Shown here: one piece after another, positions 26,849 through 36,086 of the stretch
Layout: each line of letters begins with the position of its first letter
Numbering within the stretch: position 1 is the stretch's first letter
Source: JAJPHW01 sp963771505
GTDB lineage: Bacteria; Acidobacteriota; Terriglobia; Terriglobales; Acidobacteriaceae
Direction: 5' to 3'
Assembly: GCA_963771505.1 (NCBI GenBank)
Contig: CAVYTO010000002.1
Location: 1,240,001-1,304,000, forward strand
DNA length: 64,000 bases
Notes under the pieces: model-generated
Told to the model about the DNA's origin: nothing
Databases searched by the model: none
What the model saw: the letters and a program-made list of their open reading frames with translations, nothing else
Translations under genes and position numbers: made by a program

Positions 26849-26946
26849 GGCTGGATTGTACGCTGCTCGAAACCCTTAACTAACTTGCCATTTCCTACAG
26901 TAAAAAATGGATTGGAATTACTTTTTTTCCGTTTTACACTTCAGCA

Positions 26947-27192
26947 ATGTCGACGGTACGAGAAGTGATCGTTTACTCCCGCAAAGGATGCCACCTTTGT
27001 GAGGTTATGAAGGAAAGTGTTGTTAAAATCCATCGCCGAGGCGGCTTCACCTGGCGCGAAATTGATGTGGACGCCGACGCCGATCTCCGCCGCGAATTCA
27101 GCGACGAAGTGCCTGTGCTCTTTATTGATGGACGCAAGGCATTTAAATATCACATGGCAGAACAGGATTTTGTTCGCAGACTCGCCAGCTAA
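26947..27192 (+). CDS. Glutaredoxin-like (DUF836) thiol protein
   Basis: An 81-residue thioredoxin-fold protein. The redox motif is C15-H-L-C18 in YSRKGCHLC, followed by ID-VDAD and the cis-proline segment VPVLFIDG. Size and C-terminus match the DUF836/glutaredoxin-2 group, which may reduce disulfides or mixed disulfides in the cytosol. It is a single gene in an otherwise gene-poor interval. Confidence 0.88.
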   Translation: MSTVREVIVYSRKGCHLCEVMKESVVKIHRRGGFTWREIDVDADADLRREFSDEVPVLFIDGRKAFKYHMAEQDFVRRLAS

Positions 27193-27340
27193 GGTTTTCT
27201 CTCCTTTCCAAAGATTCAAGTTCTCAGGTTTTCCACAGCAACCCTCAGGAAAAGATTCGCTAAAATTACACCAAATCATTTAGCGGATTTTCGCAACTAT
27301 TCCTTCACACTGTGTTTTATACGTCCGGGCGTGACTTCTT

Positions 27341-30064
27341 ATGCAAAGATTTAGCCGCTGTGCAATCTCTTCCCTCTTAGTGTGTCTGCTTGCCTTCACA
27401 ATCGCCTGCGGCGGCGGCAGTTCGACCTCTCCATCAGGCGCAACTATCGTATCGCTGTCCCTCAGCCCATCTTCTGTACCTTTGAGCACAGGCAGTACGC
27501 AACAACTTAACGGAACCGCAACCTACAGCGATGGAACTTCCGCGAATGTGAATTCCGCACTGTCCTGGACTTCTTCCAATTCCGCGGCCGCGACCGTGAA
27601 CGCGACCGGCCTGGTTACAGCCGTGGGAATTGGCAGCGCTCAGGTGACCGGCAGCATGTCGGGCAAGAGTGCAGTCTCTACCATTACCGTCAGTGCCGCT
27701 GCGCCGACGATTGTCTCGATCGCGGTGACGCCAGCCAGCGCAACTATCAGCATCGCCGGAACCCAGCAGCTCACCGCGACAGCCACCTATAGCGATTCTT
27801 CTACGGCGAACATCACTGGAACTGCCACGTGGAGCACTTCTGCCTCTGCCGTCGCGACCGTAAGCTTCACCGGTTTGGTAACGGGAGTCGCCGCAGGCAC
27901 GGCCAATATTTCAGCAAGTCTTAACGGGCTGACCGGTTCTTCCGCGATCACTGTGTCGCCAACCGCGCCGACATTGGTCTCGTTAGCAATCGCCCCAACG
28001 TCTGCAACCATCGCAGTGTCAGGCACTATTCAGTTGACGGCCACGGCAACTTATTCCGACGGGTCGACGGCAAACGTCAGCTCGTCCGCCGCCTGGTCCA
28101 GCAATAATTCGAGCGTCGCCTCGGTCAGCACAACCGGATTGGTCACTGGGGTCGCGCAGGGAACCGCTACGATTTCCGCAGTCTTCATGGGAATGACCGC
28201 AACCTCGACGATCACCGTGCCCGCAGCCGGAACTCTCGTTTCCATTGCGGTGACGCCATCAAGCGCTTCGCTGATCATCGGTGCCACCCAACAGCTGACC
28301 GCGACCGCGACCTACGGGGACGGCAGCATGGCAAACGTCACTTCCCTTTCAACCTGGACAACCTCAAACGCAGCCTCGGCTACGGTGAGTTCGTCCGGTC
28401 TCGTTACGGGAGTTCTATCCGGAAGCGCCACGATCACCGCCAGCTACAGCGGTCTTACATCAACTTCCTCGATAACCGTAAACACAAACATCGCCACTTG
28501 GCATGCGGACAACTACCGTAGCGGACTCAACAGCGGAGAGGGTGTGCTCACGCCGCAGAATGTGAATACCCAAAAATTCGGCAAGCTTTTTTCATATCTC
28601 GTCGACGGATACATCTACGGCCAGCCGCTGCTGGTCTCGAACCTCATGGTCAACGGCGCCATTCACAACGTAGTGTATGTTGCCACTGAAAATGACAGCG
28701 TCTACGCGTTCGACGCCGACAACTACGGATCGGGAGCGCCTTTGTGGCAGGTTGGTCTACTGCAACCCGGCGAGACCCCACTCACTGGCGGCAGCATCCA
28801 GCCGTTACAAGGAGTCACTTCGACTCCGGCTATCGACCTGTCATCTAACACGATTTACGTCGTCTCAGCCGAGGTCTTCGGTGGCTTGGGCACTTTCCGC
28901 CTCCACGCGCTCGACCTTTCTACAGGCGTAGAAAAATTCGGTGGCCCGGAACTGATCCAGGCTTCGGTTCCGGGAACGAACTCCGATTCTATCGACGGCA
29001 TCGTCTATCTCACCTCGGCTTGTCTCCAACGGGCGGCCTTATTGGTGGCAAACGGTTCAGTCTTTATCGGTTTCGGTAGTTGCCACAGTGGTTGGTTGTT
29101 GTCTTACAACGCGAAGACGCTGGCGCAAACCGGCGTTTTCAACATGAGTCCGAACCTCAACGGCGAAGGAACATACAAAGGGGCGGGTGGTGTCTGGATG
29201 GCGGGCGGCGGCCCTGCTGCCGACTCAGCTGGCAACATTCTCGTTTCCACCGGCAATGGTCCCTACGACGGCCTAACGGCATTCGGCGAATCGGTCATGA
29301 AATTTTCCCCGACGCTCAAACTACTGGACCACTTTACGCCCTACGATTTTGCTTATATGAACTGCGAAGACAGCGACCTTGCCAGCGGGGGACTGTTACT
29401 GATTCCGGGCGCAAACGCCGCGGTGGCGAGCGGCAAAAAGGGAATGATGTACCTGCTCAACACCAACAAGCTTGGCGGAGAACAGCACAACGACGCTGGC
29501 GCCACGCAGACCCTGTATTTTGAGCCCGATCTTTCGCCGCCATATCCGCACTCTTGTACAGACGCCAACGGCACTTACACCACCAAAATCAACTCGTATG
29601 AATCGTTCGGCACAGCCGCCTATTTCAACGGGTTCATCTACCTCGGCATCACGCCCACGTCTTTGACCGCGCCCGCTCCTGTGAGGGGCTTTGCCTACAA
29701 CGGTCTGCTTACAGCTGGGTCATACACCAGCCAGAACGTCCAGCAAGGCGATAATGGGACCACTCCATTTGTTTCGTCGGCCGGAACGTCTTCCGGAATC
29801 GTGTGGATGATTGACCACGGGCAGCCGATCCAGAGCAATTTCTCGAACAACCCCACTGCTGCGACCTTGCGTGCCTACGATGCGACCAACCTCAGCACAG
29901 AGCTATACGACAGTTCACAAAACTCGGCGGACATCCCGGGATTGGGAATTAAGTTTTCCTCTCCCATGGTGGCTAACGGAAAAGTGTTCATTGGGACTGC
30001 GAAAGACCCGCTGACAACGCCGAATCCGCGCGGCGAATTAGATATTTATGGGTTGCGGCCGTAA
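27341..30064 (+). CDS. Secreted lipoprotein with four Big_2 repeats and a beta-propeller-like domain
   Basis: A 907-residue surface lipoprotein. A signal peptide ends in the lipobox FTIAC with C23 lipidated. Four tandem immunoglobulin-like Big_2 units of about 87 residues follow (residues 34-385), each with a QLTATATYSDGS-type core and GLVTGV motif. From about residue 387 (ATWHADNYRSGLNSGEGVL) the protein resembles PQQ-like beta-propeller proteins: VYVATENDSVYAFDAD, VTSTPAIDLSSNTIYVVS, and later blade-like repeats. Such proteins are frequent in Acidobacteriota. Function is unknown; adhesion or binding is plausible. Composition is very rich in Ser, Thr and Ala. Confidence 0.85.
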   Translation: MQRFSRCAISSLLVCLLAFTIACGGGSSTSPSGATIVSLSLSPSSVPLSTGSTQQLNGTATYSDGTSANVNSALSWTSSNSAAATVNATGLVTAVGIGSAQVTGSMSGKSAVSTITVSAAAPTIVSIAVTPASATISIAGTQQLTATATYSDSSTANITGTATWSTSASAVATVSFTGLVTGVAAGTANISASLNGLTGSSAITVSPTAPTLVSLAIAPTSATIAVSGTIQLTATATYSDGSTANVSSSAAWSSNNSSVASVSTTGLVTGVAQGTATISAVFMGMTATSTITVPAAGTLVSIAVTPSSASLIIGATQQLTATATYGDGSMANVTSLSTWTTSNAASATVSSSGLVTGVLSGSATITASYSGLTSTSSITVNTNIATWHADNYRSGLNSGEGVLTPQNVNTQKFGKLFSYLVDGYIYGQPLLVSNLMVNGAIHNVVYVATENDSVYAFDADNYGSGAPLWQVGLLQPGETPLTGGSIQPLQGVTSTPAIDLSSNTIYVVSAEVFGGLGTFRLHALDLSTGVEKFGGPELIQASVPGTNSDSIDGIVYLTSACLQRAALLVANGSVFIGFGSCHSGWLLSYNAKTLAQTGVFNMSPNLNGEGTYKGAGGVWMAGGGPAADSAGNILVSTGNGPYDGLTAFGESVMKFSPTLKLLDHFTPYDFAYMNCEDSDLASGGLLLIPGANAAVASGKKGMMYLLNTNKLGGEQHNDAGATQTLYFEPDLSPPYPHSCTDANGTYTTKINSYESFGTAAYFNGFIYLGITPTSLTAPAPVRGFAYNGLLTAGSYTSQNVQQGDNGTTPFVSSAGTSSGIVWMIDHGQPIQSNFSNNPTAATLRAYDATNLSTELYDSSQNSADIPGLGIKFSSPMVANGKVFIGTAKDPLTTPNPRGELDIYGLRP
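27440..28486 (+). repeat. Four tandem Big_2-domain coding repeats
   Basis: Four direct units of about 261 bases encode successive Big_2 domains. They are diverged in DNA but aligned at protein level by (Q)LTATATYSDG and TGLVTGV. The second and fourth units are most alike, suggesting old internal duplication. Confidence 0.75.
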
Positions 30065-30083
30065 GCAAACTGCAACTTAATCG

Positions 30084-31694
30084 GTGACCGGTTCGCGCCG
30101 GGTCGAGCATTTCACTAAAATTGCCTGCGACATGCTTCGCGCCAAGCTGTATGCCAATCCTGGAGGCTGCTTCCTGCATGAGCTGGTGCTCGCGAGCTGC
30201 CAGAAAAACAGCTCGCGTACCGCAATCGTCGACACGTCCTGCAACCGCCGCATCTCGTACGCCGACTACGGAGAATTCGTTGCGTCCATCGCACGTGGAC
30301 TCATCGCAGCTGGGATTCGCCCCGCCGAAGTCGTAGCCATTTTCCTTCCGAACTCCTGGGAGTTCTGCGTGGCGTATCACGCCATCACTTTGGCTGGCGC
30401 GATTCCGACTTTGCTCAATCCCGCATACCGCGAACGCGAAGTGCTATATCAACTGGCGAATTCGGGCGCGGCGATGTTGATCAGCGACGGGCCAAACCTG
30501 GACGGAATTTCTCTCAGCAGTCTCCCGGAACTGCGTCGCGTCTACACGACTCGAACCCACACGGCGGGATCGCACCCGTTCGCTTCATTGCTGCAACGCT
30601 CGACGCAATCGTTTTCACAGCCTGAGAAGAGTTCATCGGACACTCTCGCCGCGCTCCCTTACTCGAGCGGCACTACCGGATTGCCGAAAGGCGTCATGCT
30701 TTCGCATTTCAATCTGGTCTCAAACATCTATCAAATTCTTGGTCCACACGGCGCGCCATTTCGCACGGACGAGAAAATTTTGTGCTTCCTGCCGCTTTAT
30801 CACATTTACGGTCTCAACGTAATTCTGAATCCGGCGCTTCTGCTGGGTGCGACGCTTGTCCTGATGCCGCGCTTTCAATCGACGCAGTTGATCGATCTCA
30901 TCAGTCGCGAAGAAATCACAATGATGCCTCTTGTGCCCCCGGCCATCAACGCCATATGCCAATTGGCGGAGGAAGGCAAATTCCCGGCAGATCATAAAGT
31001 CAGGTGGGTCAAGTCCGGAGCGGCCCCTCTCGCTGCCGATCTTCCCCGCCGGTTCACATCCCTCACGGGCATTCCCGTCGCCCAGGGATACGGGATGACT
31101 GAAGCGTCTCCAGTCACCCATCTGGGATACCTCGAGCCAGAACTCTATCTTCCCGATTCCATCGGCCAGCCTGTCGCGCTTACGGAATGTCGTGTCGTCG
31201 CGGATGACGGCAAAGAAGCCGAGACCGGCCAACTCGGAGAACTAGTCATGCGCGGCCCGCAATTCATGGGTGGCTACTGGAAGGAACCTGACGCTACCGC
31301 TGCCGCACTGCCCGATGGATGGTATTGGTCCGGCGACATCGTTACCCGCGACGCCAACAACTTCTTTCGCGTGGTGGATCGACGCAAAGAGATGATCAAG
31401 TACAAAGGGTTCCCCATTGCTCCGGCCGAGGTCGAAGCGCTGTTGATGGAGCACCCGGCGGTGAGAGACTGCGGCGTGATCGGGCGCGCCGACGGCGCTG
31501 CGGGAGAAGTTCCCGTTGCGTTCATCGTCCTGCGCGCCGGACATTCTGAAAGCGCAAAGCTGGAACGGGAGCTGTGTGCCTACGTGGCGGAGAGGCTCAC
31601 CAGCTACAAACAGCCGCGCGAAATCCGCTTCGTGGCATCCTTGCCGCGGACGCCGTCAGGAAAAATCCTGCGCCGCGAGCTGAGAGCTCTCTAG
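30084..31694 (+). CDS. AMP-dependent acyl-CoA synthetase / 4-coumarate-CoA-ligase-like
   Basis: A 536-residue adenylate-forming enzyme that activates a carboxylate to an acyl-CoA. The P-loop is YSSGTTGLPKGVMLSH, with GYGMTEASPVTHLG, WYWSGDIVTRD, VDRRKEMIKYKGFPIAPAE and the catalytic lysine in PRTPSGKILRREL. It looks closest to 4-coumarate/medium-long-chain acid ligases, but the substrate is not predictable. GTG at 30084 is the longest start; ATG at 30132 is equally possible and neither has a clear ribosome site. Confidence 0.9.
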   Translation: MTGSRRVEHFTKIACDMLRAKLYANPGGCFLHELVLASCQKNSSRTAIVDTSCNRRISYADYGEFVASIARGLIAAGIRPAEVVAIFLPNSWEFCVAYHAITLAGAIPTLLNPAYREREVLYQLANSGAAMLISDGPNLDGISLSSLPELRRVYTTRTHTAGSHPFASLLQRSTQSFSQPEKSSSDTLAALPYSSGTTGLPKGVMLSHFNLVSNIYQILGPHGAPFRTDEKILCFLPLYHIYGLNVILNPALLLGATLVLMPRFQSTQLIDLISREEITMMPLVPPAINAICQLAEEGKFPADHKVRWVKSGAAPLAADLPRRFTSLTGIPVAQGYGMTEASPVTHLGYLEPELYLPDSIGQPVALTECRVVADDGKEAETGQLGELVMRGPQFMGGYWKEPDATAAALPDGWYWSGDIVTRDANNFFRVVDRRKEMIKYKGFPIAPAEVEALLMEHPAVRDCGVIGRADGAAGEVPVAFIVLRAGHSESAKLERELCAYVAERLTSYKQPREIRFVASLPRTPSGKILRRELRAL

Positions 31695-31719
31695 CCGGAA
31701 CTCAGTAGCGATTTTTTAA

Positions 31720-32307
31720 CTATTTCGTCGCAGGCACAGCTAGCGTGGGAGTGGCGGTCGTTGGCGCGGGCAACGGTACGGGTACCGGCGCGGTCGGCGG
31801 TGTTTGTCCGGTAAGCACGGCGATCACTGACGGCGGCAGTTTGTCGGCGTTCGCCAGCATCAGCGAGATTTGCCACATCTGCGTTTCTGACAAGCTGTCT
31901 TTAAAGCCGGGCATTCCCGTCAGCCGGATTCCATTCGCCGTTTTCCAGTAAGTTTCGCCCGCCGGATCGTCAGTCACGCCCTTGCCTTCAAGCAATTTCG
32001 GCGGATGAGGGAATTCTCCCCGCGCGATTGCGCTGGGCTGTTTTCCCGGCGCTCCGTGACATACCGCGCAGTTGTCGTAATACGCGCGCGCGCCTTCGAT
32101 GTAGTTCGCCTCGCTCGCTTGTATGGGTGCGCTCTTCGGCATCTCTCGATCTAATGTTGCATCCAGGGCCATATGAGCGAATGTCTTTTCAAACGGCATC
32201 ATCGGCGCGGATGTCGCCACCGGCGCATAACCGCGTGAAAAATAAATATAGGTGCCCAAAACCAACGCTAAAATCGTGAACAGCACTCCGCCGAAAAAAC
32301 CTCGCAT
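31720..32307 (-). CDS. Membrane-anchored mono-haem cytochrome c
   Basis: A 195-residue protein with one N-terminal membrane helix (about residues 6-23) and a periplasmic class I cytochrome c domain. Haem attaches at C80-A-V-C83-H84, and M132 in LTGMPGF is the likely sixth ligand. The C-terminus is a Pro/Thr/Val-rich low-complexity tail of about 30 residues. It could shuttle electrons to a terminal oxidase, but no respiratory genes are adjacent. It is convergent with the acyl-CoA ligase. Confidence 0.92.
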   Translation of the reverse strand: MRGFFGGVLFTILALVLGTYIYFSRGYAPVATSAPMMPFEKTFAHMALDATLDREMPKSAPIQASEANYIEGARAYYDNCAVCHGAPGKQPSAIARGEFPHPPKLLEGKGVTDDPAGETYWKTANGIRLTGMPGFKDSLSETQMWQISLMLANADKLPPSVIAVLTGQTPPTAPVPVPLPAPTTATPTLAVPATK

Positions 32308-32396
32308 TCGCTTCCCTCTCCGTTGTTCAGTGGTGATGCATCAGGATATACCCGAACCGCGGCTGCTCGCGCATCGAATTTGCGCTGCGGCAGCGA

Positions 32397-32427
32397 TAAA
32401 AATGCCCACCGGCCGAAACCAGTGGGC
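32397..32427 (-). terminator. Rho-independent terminator downstream of the small Cys-containing gene
   Basis: On the minus strand, GCCCACTGG and CCGGTGGGC form a stem (one C/A mismatch) with a TTTCGG loop and are followed by ATTTTTATC. It lies 18 bases beyond the stop codon of the 49-residue ORF at 32446-32595 and about 90 bases upstream of the cytochrome c gene. Confidence 0.75.
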
Positions 32428-32445
32428 GAATCTGCGAACTCAAAG

Positions 32446-32595
32446 TTAGTACAGGACGCCGGTCACGAAATCCTGGCTCGTGCCCGCCGCGAGTTTACGC
32501 CGTTTGTGCTGGGACGCAATGTGCAAGTTTTTGCATCCTCGGCCACCAGCGCACGTTTGGAGCGAGGCACATTCGACGACCTTGAACTTTTTCAT
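32446..32595 (-). CDS. Candidate 49-residue basic Cys-containing protein
   Basis: An ATG frame encodes MKKFKVVECASLQTCAGGRG and then continues to a C-terminal DFVTGVLY. Three cysteines occur at positions 9, 15 and 21 (C-x5-C-x5-C), and the protein is rich in Lys, Arg and His. The frame runs upstream without a stop, and the residues just ahead (CCTITYTAWG) also look protein-like, so a longer form from an unusual start is possible; the ribosome site before the ATG is poor. A strong intrinsic terminator on the same strand directly downstream supports a real transcript. Family unknown; metal or nucleic-acid binding is only a guess. Confidence 0.45.
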   Translation of the reverse strand: MKKFKVVECASLQTCAGGRGCKNLHIASQHKRRKLAAGTSQDFVTGVLY

Positions 32596-32658
32596 TCCCC
32601 ACGCCGTATAGGTAATCGTGCAGCAAATCAGAGCACTCGCTTCGGAAGGAGGCAAACA

Positions 32659-33015
32659 ATGTTTGAAGATATGACAGGATTCGCGGCAGTCGTGATGTTC
32701 TTTTCTGTCCCACTCTCGGCTATGGGCCTTTACACTTTCTACCGCGCACGCAAATTGCGTTTCGAGGAGCGCATGGCAGCCTTGGCCCGAGGGGTGAACG
32801 TTCCGATGGAGCCGGACCTCTCGGAGATTGCCCGATCGCGACGCTCTGGAATCTTGCTCGTTTCCGGCGCGATCGGTTACATGGCCACTTTCGCCTTGAT
32901 CGCGCGAGTTCAACCCGACGCATGGGTCGCGGCCAGCTTTGGCATCATTCCGCTGACGCTGGGCGCGGGATTTTTCGTCGATTCCGCCATGGTTAAGCGC
33001 GACCTTCAGACCTAG
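32659..33015 (+). CDS. Small membrane protein of unknown function (DUF6249-like)
   Basis: A 118-residue protein with three predicted membrane helices, at about residues 7-26, 64-82 and 88-108. The first helix is followed by a cytosolic amphipathic region, YRARKLRFEERMAALARG. The ATG at 32659 has an excellent ribosome site (GGAAGGAGG), which rejects the much longer upstream open frame. Topology and the RKxRxEERMA segment resemble DUF6249 membrane proteins, but this family link is tentative. Confidence 0.78.
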   Translation: MFEDMTGFAAVVMFFSVPLSAMGLYTFYRARKLRFEERMAALARGVNVPMEPDLSEIARSRRSGILLVSGAIGYMATFALIARVQPDAWVAASFGIIPLTLGAGFFVDSAMVKRDLQT

Positions 33016-33045
33016 CAAGCGGCTAATTGCGTGGTTTCAAGAGGT

Positions 33046-33086
33046 TGTCCATTCGATCAAACCGGAGTGGTGAGATCGAATGGACA
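33046..33086. repeat. Perfect 13-bp inverted repeat between convergent genes
   Basis: TGTCCATTCGATC (33046-33058) and GATCGAATGGACA (33074-33086) are perfectly complementary across a 15-base loop. Neither strand has a following T-tract, so it is not a classical terminator. It lies between the ends of the small membrane protein gene and the EVE gene. Confidence 0.7.
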
Positions 33087-33188
33087 GCCAGTACTAATTA
33101 GTCGCAGCAAGCTTGGAGCGCGGGGGGCCGCCAGCGCTCTTTACTAACGGACCAGAACTATTCACCAGCCACTATTCACTAACACTGG

Positions 33189-33566
33189 TCACTGTCCGCT
33201 CAAGAACCTAAACTGCGCCGCCGTCAATGGCACCACGCTCAGCCTTCCCTGCCGCACCAGAGGCGAATCCGCAAAAAGCTTGTGCGCTTTGATCTCCGCC
33301 AACGTCACCGGGGTCACCGCAGAACCAGCTTTGATTTTCACAAGCGGTACCTTGGGATCGCTCGCATCCACCGACACAACCGTCGCCGTCCCGGCCACAC
33401 TCTTCTCTTCACCTGTGTGATAAATCAGCAACCCGTCGCCAGACTTCATCTCCCGCAGGTGCTTCACTGCCGTTGGATTGGTGACGCCATCCCAAGTCGT
33501 GGTTTGATCGCGCTTCAGATCGCTGAATGAATAAACCGTGGGTTCAGTTTTCAGTAAGTAATCCAT
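33189..33566 (-). CDS. EVE-domain protein
   Basis: A 125-residue single-domain EVE protein, a PUA/YTH-related fold that binds modified nucleobases in RNA or DNA. MDYLLKTEPTVYSFSDL, TWDGVTNPTAVKHLREM and GDGLLIYHTGEEKSVAG are the family hallmarks. It starts 6 bases after the end of the carboxypeptidase-regulatory-like gene, so the two probably form an operon. No modification-dependent nuclease is fused or adjacent. Confidence 0.93.
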   Translation of the reverse strand: MDYLLKTEPTVYSFSDLKRDQTTTWDGVTNPTAVKHLREMKSGDGLLIYHTGEEKSVAGTATVVSVDASDPKVPLVKIKAGSAVTPVTLAEIKAHKLFADSPLVRQGRLSVVPLTAAQFRFLSGQ

Positions 33567-33572
33567 GGTGCC

Positions 33573-34007
33573 TCAAGGTTTCGGGGTCGGGTTTGCGGGC
33601 TCCGGATTGTTCGGCGTCTTATGGTCTTCGTAAATCGAATACTGCCCTTCGGGGCGCTTCAGCTTGATCGTGATCTGCATCTCTGTTTGCTCGACATCGT
33701 AGTCTTCGCCGTAGGTCTGAAATCCGGTTGCCAAGACTTGCACGCGCAATTTTCCGTAGGGAATGCCGTCAAAGTTCGTCGTGCCTTCGGCGCTCGTCTT
33801 CAGCTCCAATCCGCCGCCCTTTTCCTGCTTACCGCCGCTCTCGACCGGATGAAGGACGATGGCAGCATTGCGTACCGGCTTACCGTTGTAATCGCGAAGC
33901 ACAACGAAGCTCAGATTGCACGAGGGCGCAGCGGGCTTTTTTTCTCTCGCAAACGCGGCGACGGTCAGACAGGCCAACAATGTGACCAAAATTACCGGGG
34001 TCTTCAT
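33573..34007 (-). CDS. Exported carboxypeptidase-regulatory-like-domain protein
   Basis: A 144-residue periplasmic or secreted protein with a signal peptide (LVTLLACLTVAAFA). A beta-sandwich of the carboxypeptidase-regulatory-like type follows, with NGKPVRNAAIVLHP and FDGIPYGKLRVQVLATGFQT. The end is Pro/Asn-rich. The frame is open farther upstream, but the ATG at 34007 begins a proper signal sequence. Its start is 49 bases from the divergent S9 peptidase start. Confidence 0.82.
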   Translation of the reverse strand: MKTPVILVTLLACLTVAAFAREKKPAAPSCNLSFVVLRDYNGKPVRNAAIVLHPVESGGKQEKGGGLELKTSAEGTTNFDGIPYGKLRVQVLATGFQTYGEDYDVEQTEMQITIKLKRPEGQYSIYEDHKTPNNPEPANPTPKP

Positions 34008-34056
34008 GACACCGCCATTGTAGCGCGGTCGCCGGAATCCACGTATACTCGCGCGC

Positions 34057-36057
34057 ATGGAAAAGGCAATCGGAAAGCGAAGTCTGCTCGTCGCGTTCAC
34101 GCTCTGTTTGGCCATGCTCATTATTTCATCGCTAGCCGCCGCACAGGGTTCTGCGGGTAAAAGTTCACGCGCGGCGAGAATACTTGATTCGCTGCCTCAT
34201 GCCAAGACCGTAGACCAGGTTGCCATTTCGCCCGGCGGCGAAAGCGTCGCCTATATCATCGACGGGGCGCTCATGATCGCGTCGGTTTCCGGTGGCCAAA
34301 CTAAAAACATCGGCTTAAAGAGCAAGCTTCCTGCACGCGAACTATCCTGGTCCACCGACGGAAAACAGATCGCCTTTATCGCCGACTTGCCCGGCAGTGT
34401 TCCCGCCGCCCAGATTTGGACCGTCGCCGTCGACGGCACTCATCTCGCCAAGCGTGCCGACTTTAAAGGCTACGTGCAAACTCCCCGCTTCTCGCCGGAC
34501 GGTTCGAAACTCGCCGTCTTATTCATTGAGAACATGCCTCGCGCTGCTGGCCCGTTGCAACCCATGACACCGCTCTCAGGCGAAATCACTAAAGCTACTT
34601 TCGAAGAGCGCCTGACCGTGGTCGACCTCGCTGCGGATCGGTGGAAGCAAATTAGCCCTCCGGACATATACGTTTACGAATATGACTGGATGCCCGACGG
34701 CAACGGATGGGCGGCAATCGCGGCACACGGCAATGGTGACGCAAACTGGTGGATTGCGCGTTTGTACTCGGTCTCCGCGAATAGTGGCGAGATGCGTGAA
34801 CTCTACATGCCAAAGCTGCAAATCGCCGGGGTTCGAGTCTCGCCGGATGGCAAGTCCGTTGCTTTCATTGAAGGCCTTATGAGCGATGCCGGCCTGACAG
34901 GCGGCGACATTTATTTCGTGCCAGCGACAGGCGGCGAAGCGCGAAATCTTACCCCAAACATCAAGTCATCTCCGTCGGCTGTCGCTTGGTCCGGTTCCAA
35001 CAAAATCACGTTCACCCAGGACATCGACGGGAATTCAAGTTTCGGTTCAGTGGCTATCGATGGCTCCTCGCCGGAAACGCTCTGGACCGGCGAAGAGATG
35101 ACCGCAACCGCCACAGACGCCTGGGTTCCCGGCGCGTCATTCGCCACCGATCCCATGACCACAGCCATCGTCCGTCAGTCTGCCGCCACGCCGCCTGAAA
35201 TTTGGGCGGGTTCGATCGGCAAGTGGAAACAAATTACGCACATCAACACGAGCTTGAAACCGGCCTGGGGCGAAATCAAGAATGTCCACTGGATGAATGG
35301 CGACTCTCGCGTTCAAGGCTGGCTGATGTTTCCTAAGAACTACGACGCCGGCAAGAAGTATCCGCTGGTCGTAAATGTCCATGGCGGGCCGTCCTGGGCG
35401 TGCACTTCCGTCTGGGGCCAGGACATGATGGATCCTCTGACATCGCAATCCGCGATGGGATGGTTTGCCCTATGTCCCAACCCACGCGGCAGCTACGGAC
35501 AAGGCGAGAAATTCACGCAAGGCAATGTTAAAGATTTCGGCGGCGGCGATTTCGCCGACATCATGGCCGGAGTCGACTCGCTCATCAAGCAGTATCCCGT
35601 CGATGAAAAGCGTCTCGGTATCCGCGGCCACAGCTATGGCGGATACATGACCATGTGGGCCGAAACCCAGACTAATCGGTTCGCAGCCGCTGTTCCCGGC
35701 GCAGGCCTTTCTGACTGGCTGAGCTATTACGGAGTAAATGACATCGACGAATGGATGCCGCCATTCTTCGGCGCGTCCATCTACGATGACCCTGCGGTCT
35801 ACGCGAAAAGCGATCCCATTCGCTTCGTCAAAAATGTGAAAACGCCAACCTTAATTCTTGTGGGCGACAGCGATGGCGAATGTCCCACTGACCAATCCAT
35901 CGAATGGTGGCACGCGTTAGACGCAATGAACGTTCCCGTGAAATTTGTCGTCTATCCACACGAAGGGCACCTATTCGTGAAACCCGAAGACGCACGCGAC
36001 TATGTTCTGCGCGGTTTGGAATGGTTTGACGAGTGGTTTAGAAAGGCCGAAAAATAA
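34057..36057 (+). CDS. Exported S9-family prolyl oligopeptidase / acylaminoacyl peptidase
   Basis: A 666-residue periplasmic serine peptidase. A signal peptide ends near SLAAAQG. A beta-propeller with WD40-like/TolB-type blades (VSPDGKSVAFIEG, FSPDGSKLAVLF) precedes an alpha/beta-hydrolase domain. The catalytic triad is S526 in GHSYGGYM, D606 in VGDSDGEC and H638 in HEGHLF. It cleaves short peptides in characterised relatives. The 5' end lies close to the divergent CarboxypepD-like gene. Confidence 0.92.
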   Translation: MEKAIGKRSLLVAFTLCLAMLIISSLAAAQGSAGKSSRAARILDSLPHAKTVDQVAISPGGESVAYIIDGALMIASVSGGQTKNIGLKSKLPARELSWSTDGKQIAFIADLPGSVPAAQIWTVAVDGTHLAKRADFKGYVQTPRFSPDGSKLAVLFIENMPRAAGPLQPMTPLSGEITKATFEERLTVVDLAADRWKQISPPDIYVYEYDWMPDGNGWAAIAAHGNGDANWWIARLYSVSANSGEMRELYMPKLQIAGVRVSPDGKSVAFIEGLMSDAGLTGGDIYFVPATGGEARNLTPNIKSSPSAVAWSGSNKITFTQDIDGNSSFGSVAIDGSSPETLWTGEEMTATATDAWVPGASFATDPMTTAIVRQSAATPPEIWAGSIGKWKQITHINTSLKPAWGEIKNVHWMNGDSRVQGWLMFPKNYDAGKKYPLVVNVHGGPSWACTSVWGQDMMDPLTSQSAMGWFALCPNPRGSYGQGEKFTQGNVKDFGGGDFADIMAGVDSLIKQYPVDEKRLGIRGHSYGGYMTMWAETQTNRFAAAVPGAGLSDWLSYYGVNDIDEWMPPFFGASIYDDPAVYAKSDPIRFVKNVKTPTLILVGDSDGECPTDQSIEWWHALDAMNVPVKFVVYPHEGHLFVKPEDARDYVLRGLEWFDEWFRKAEK

Positions 36058-36086
36058 AGTCTATGCCGGATCGCCAACAGATTTAA

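Noticed and set aside
32323..32658. Upstream extension of the DUF6249-like frame
   Set aside because: The ribosome site GGAAGGAGG directly before ATG 32659 defines the start; the upstream part lacks protein-like character on the plus strand.
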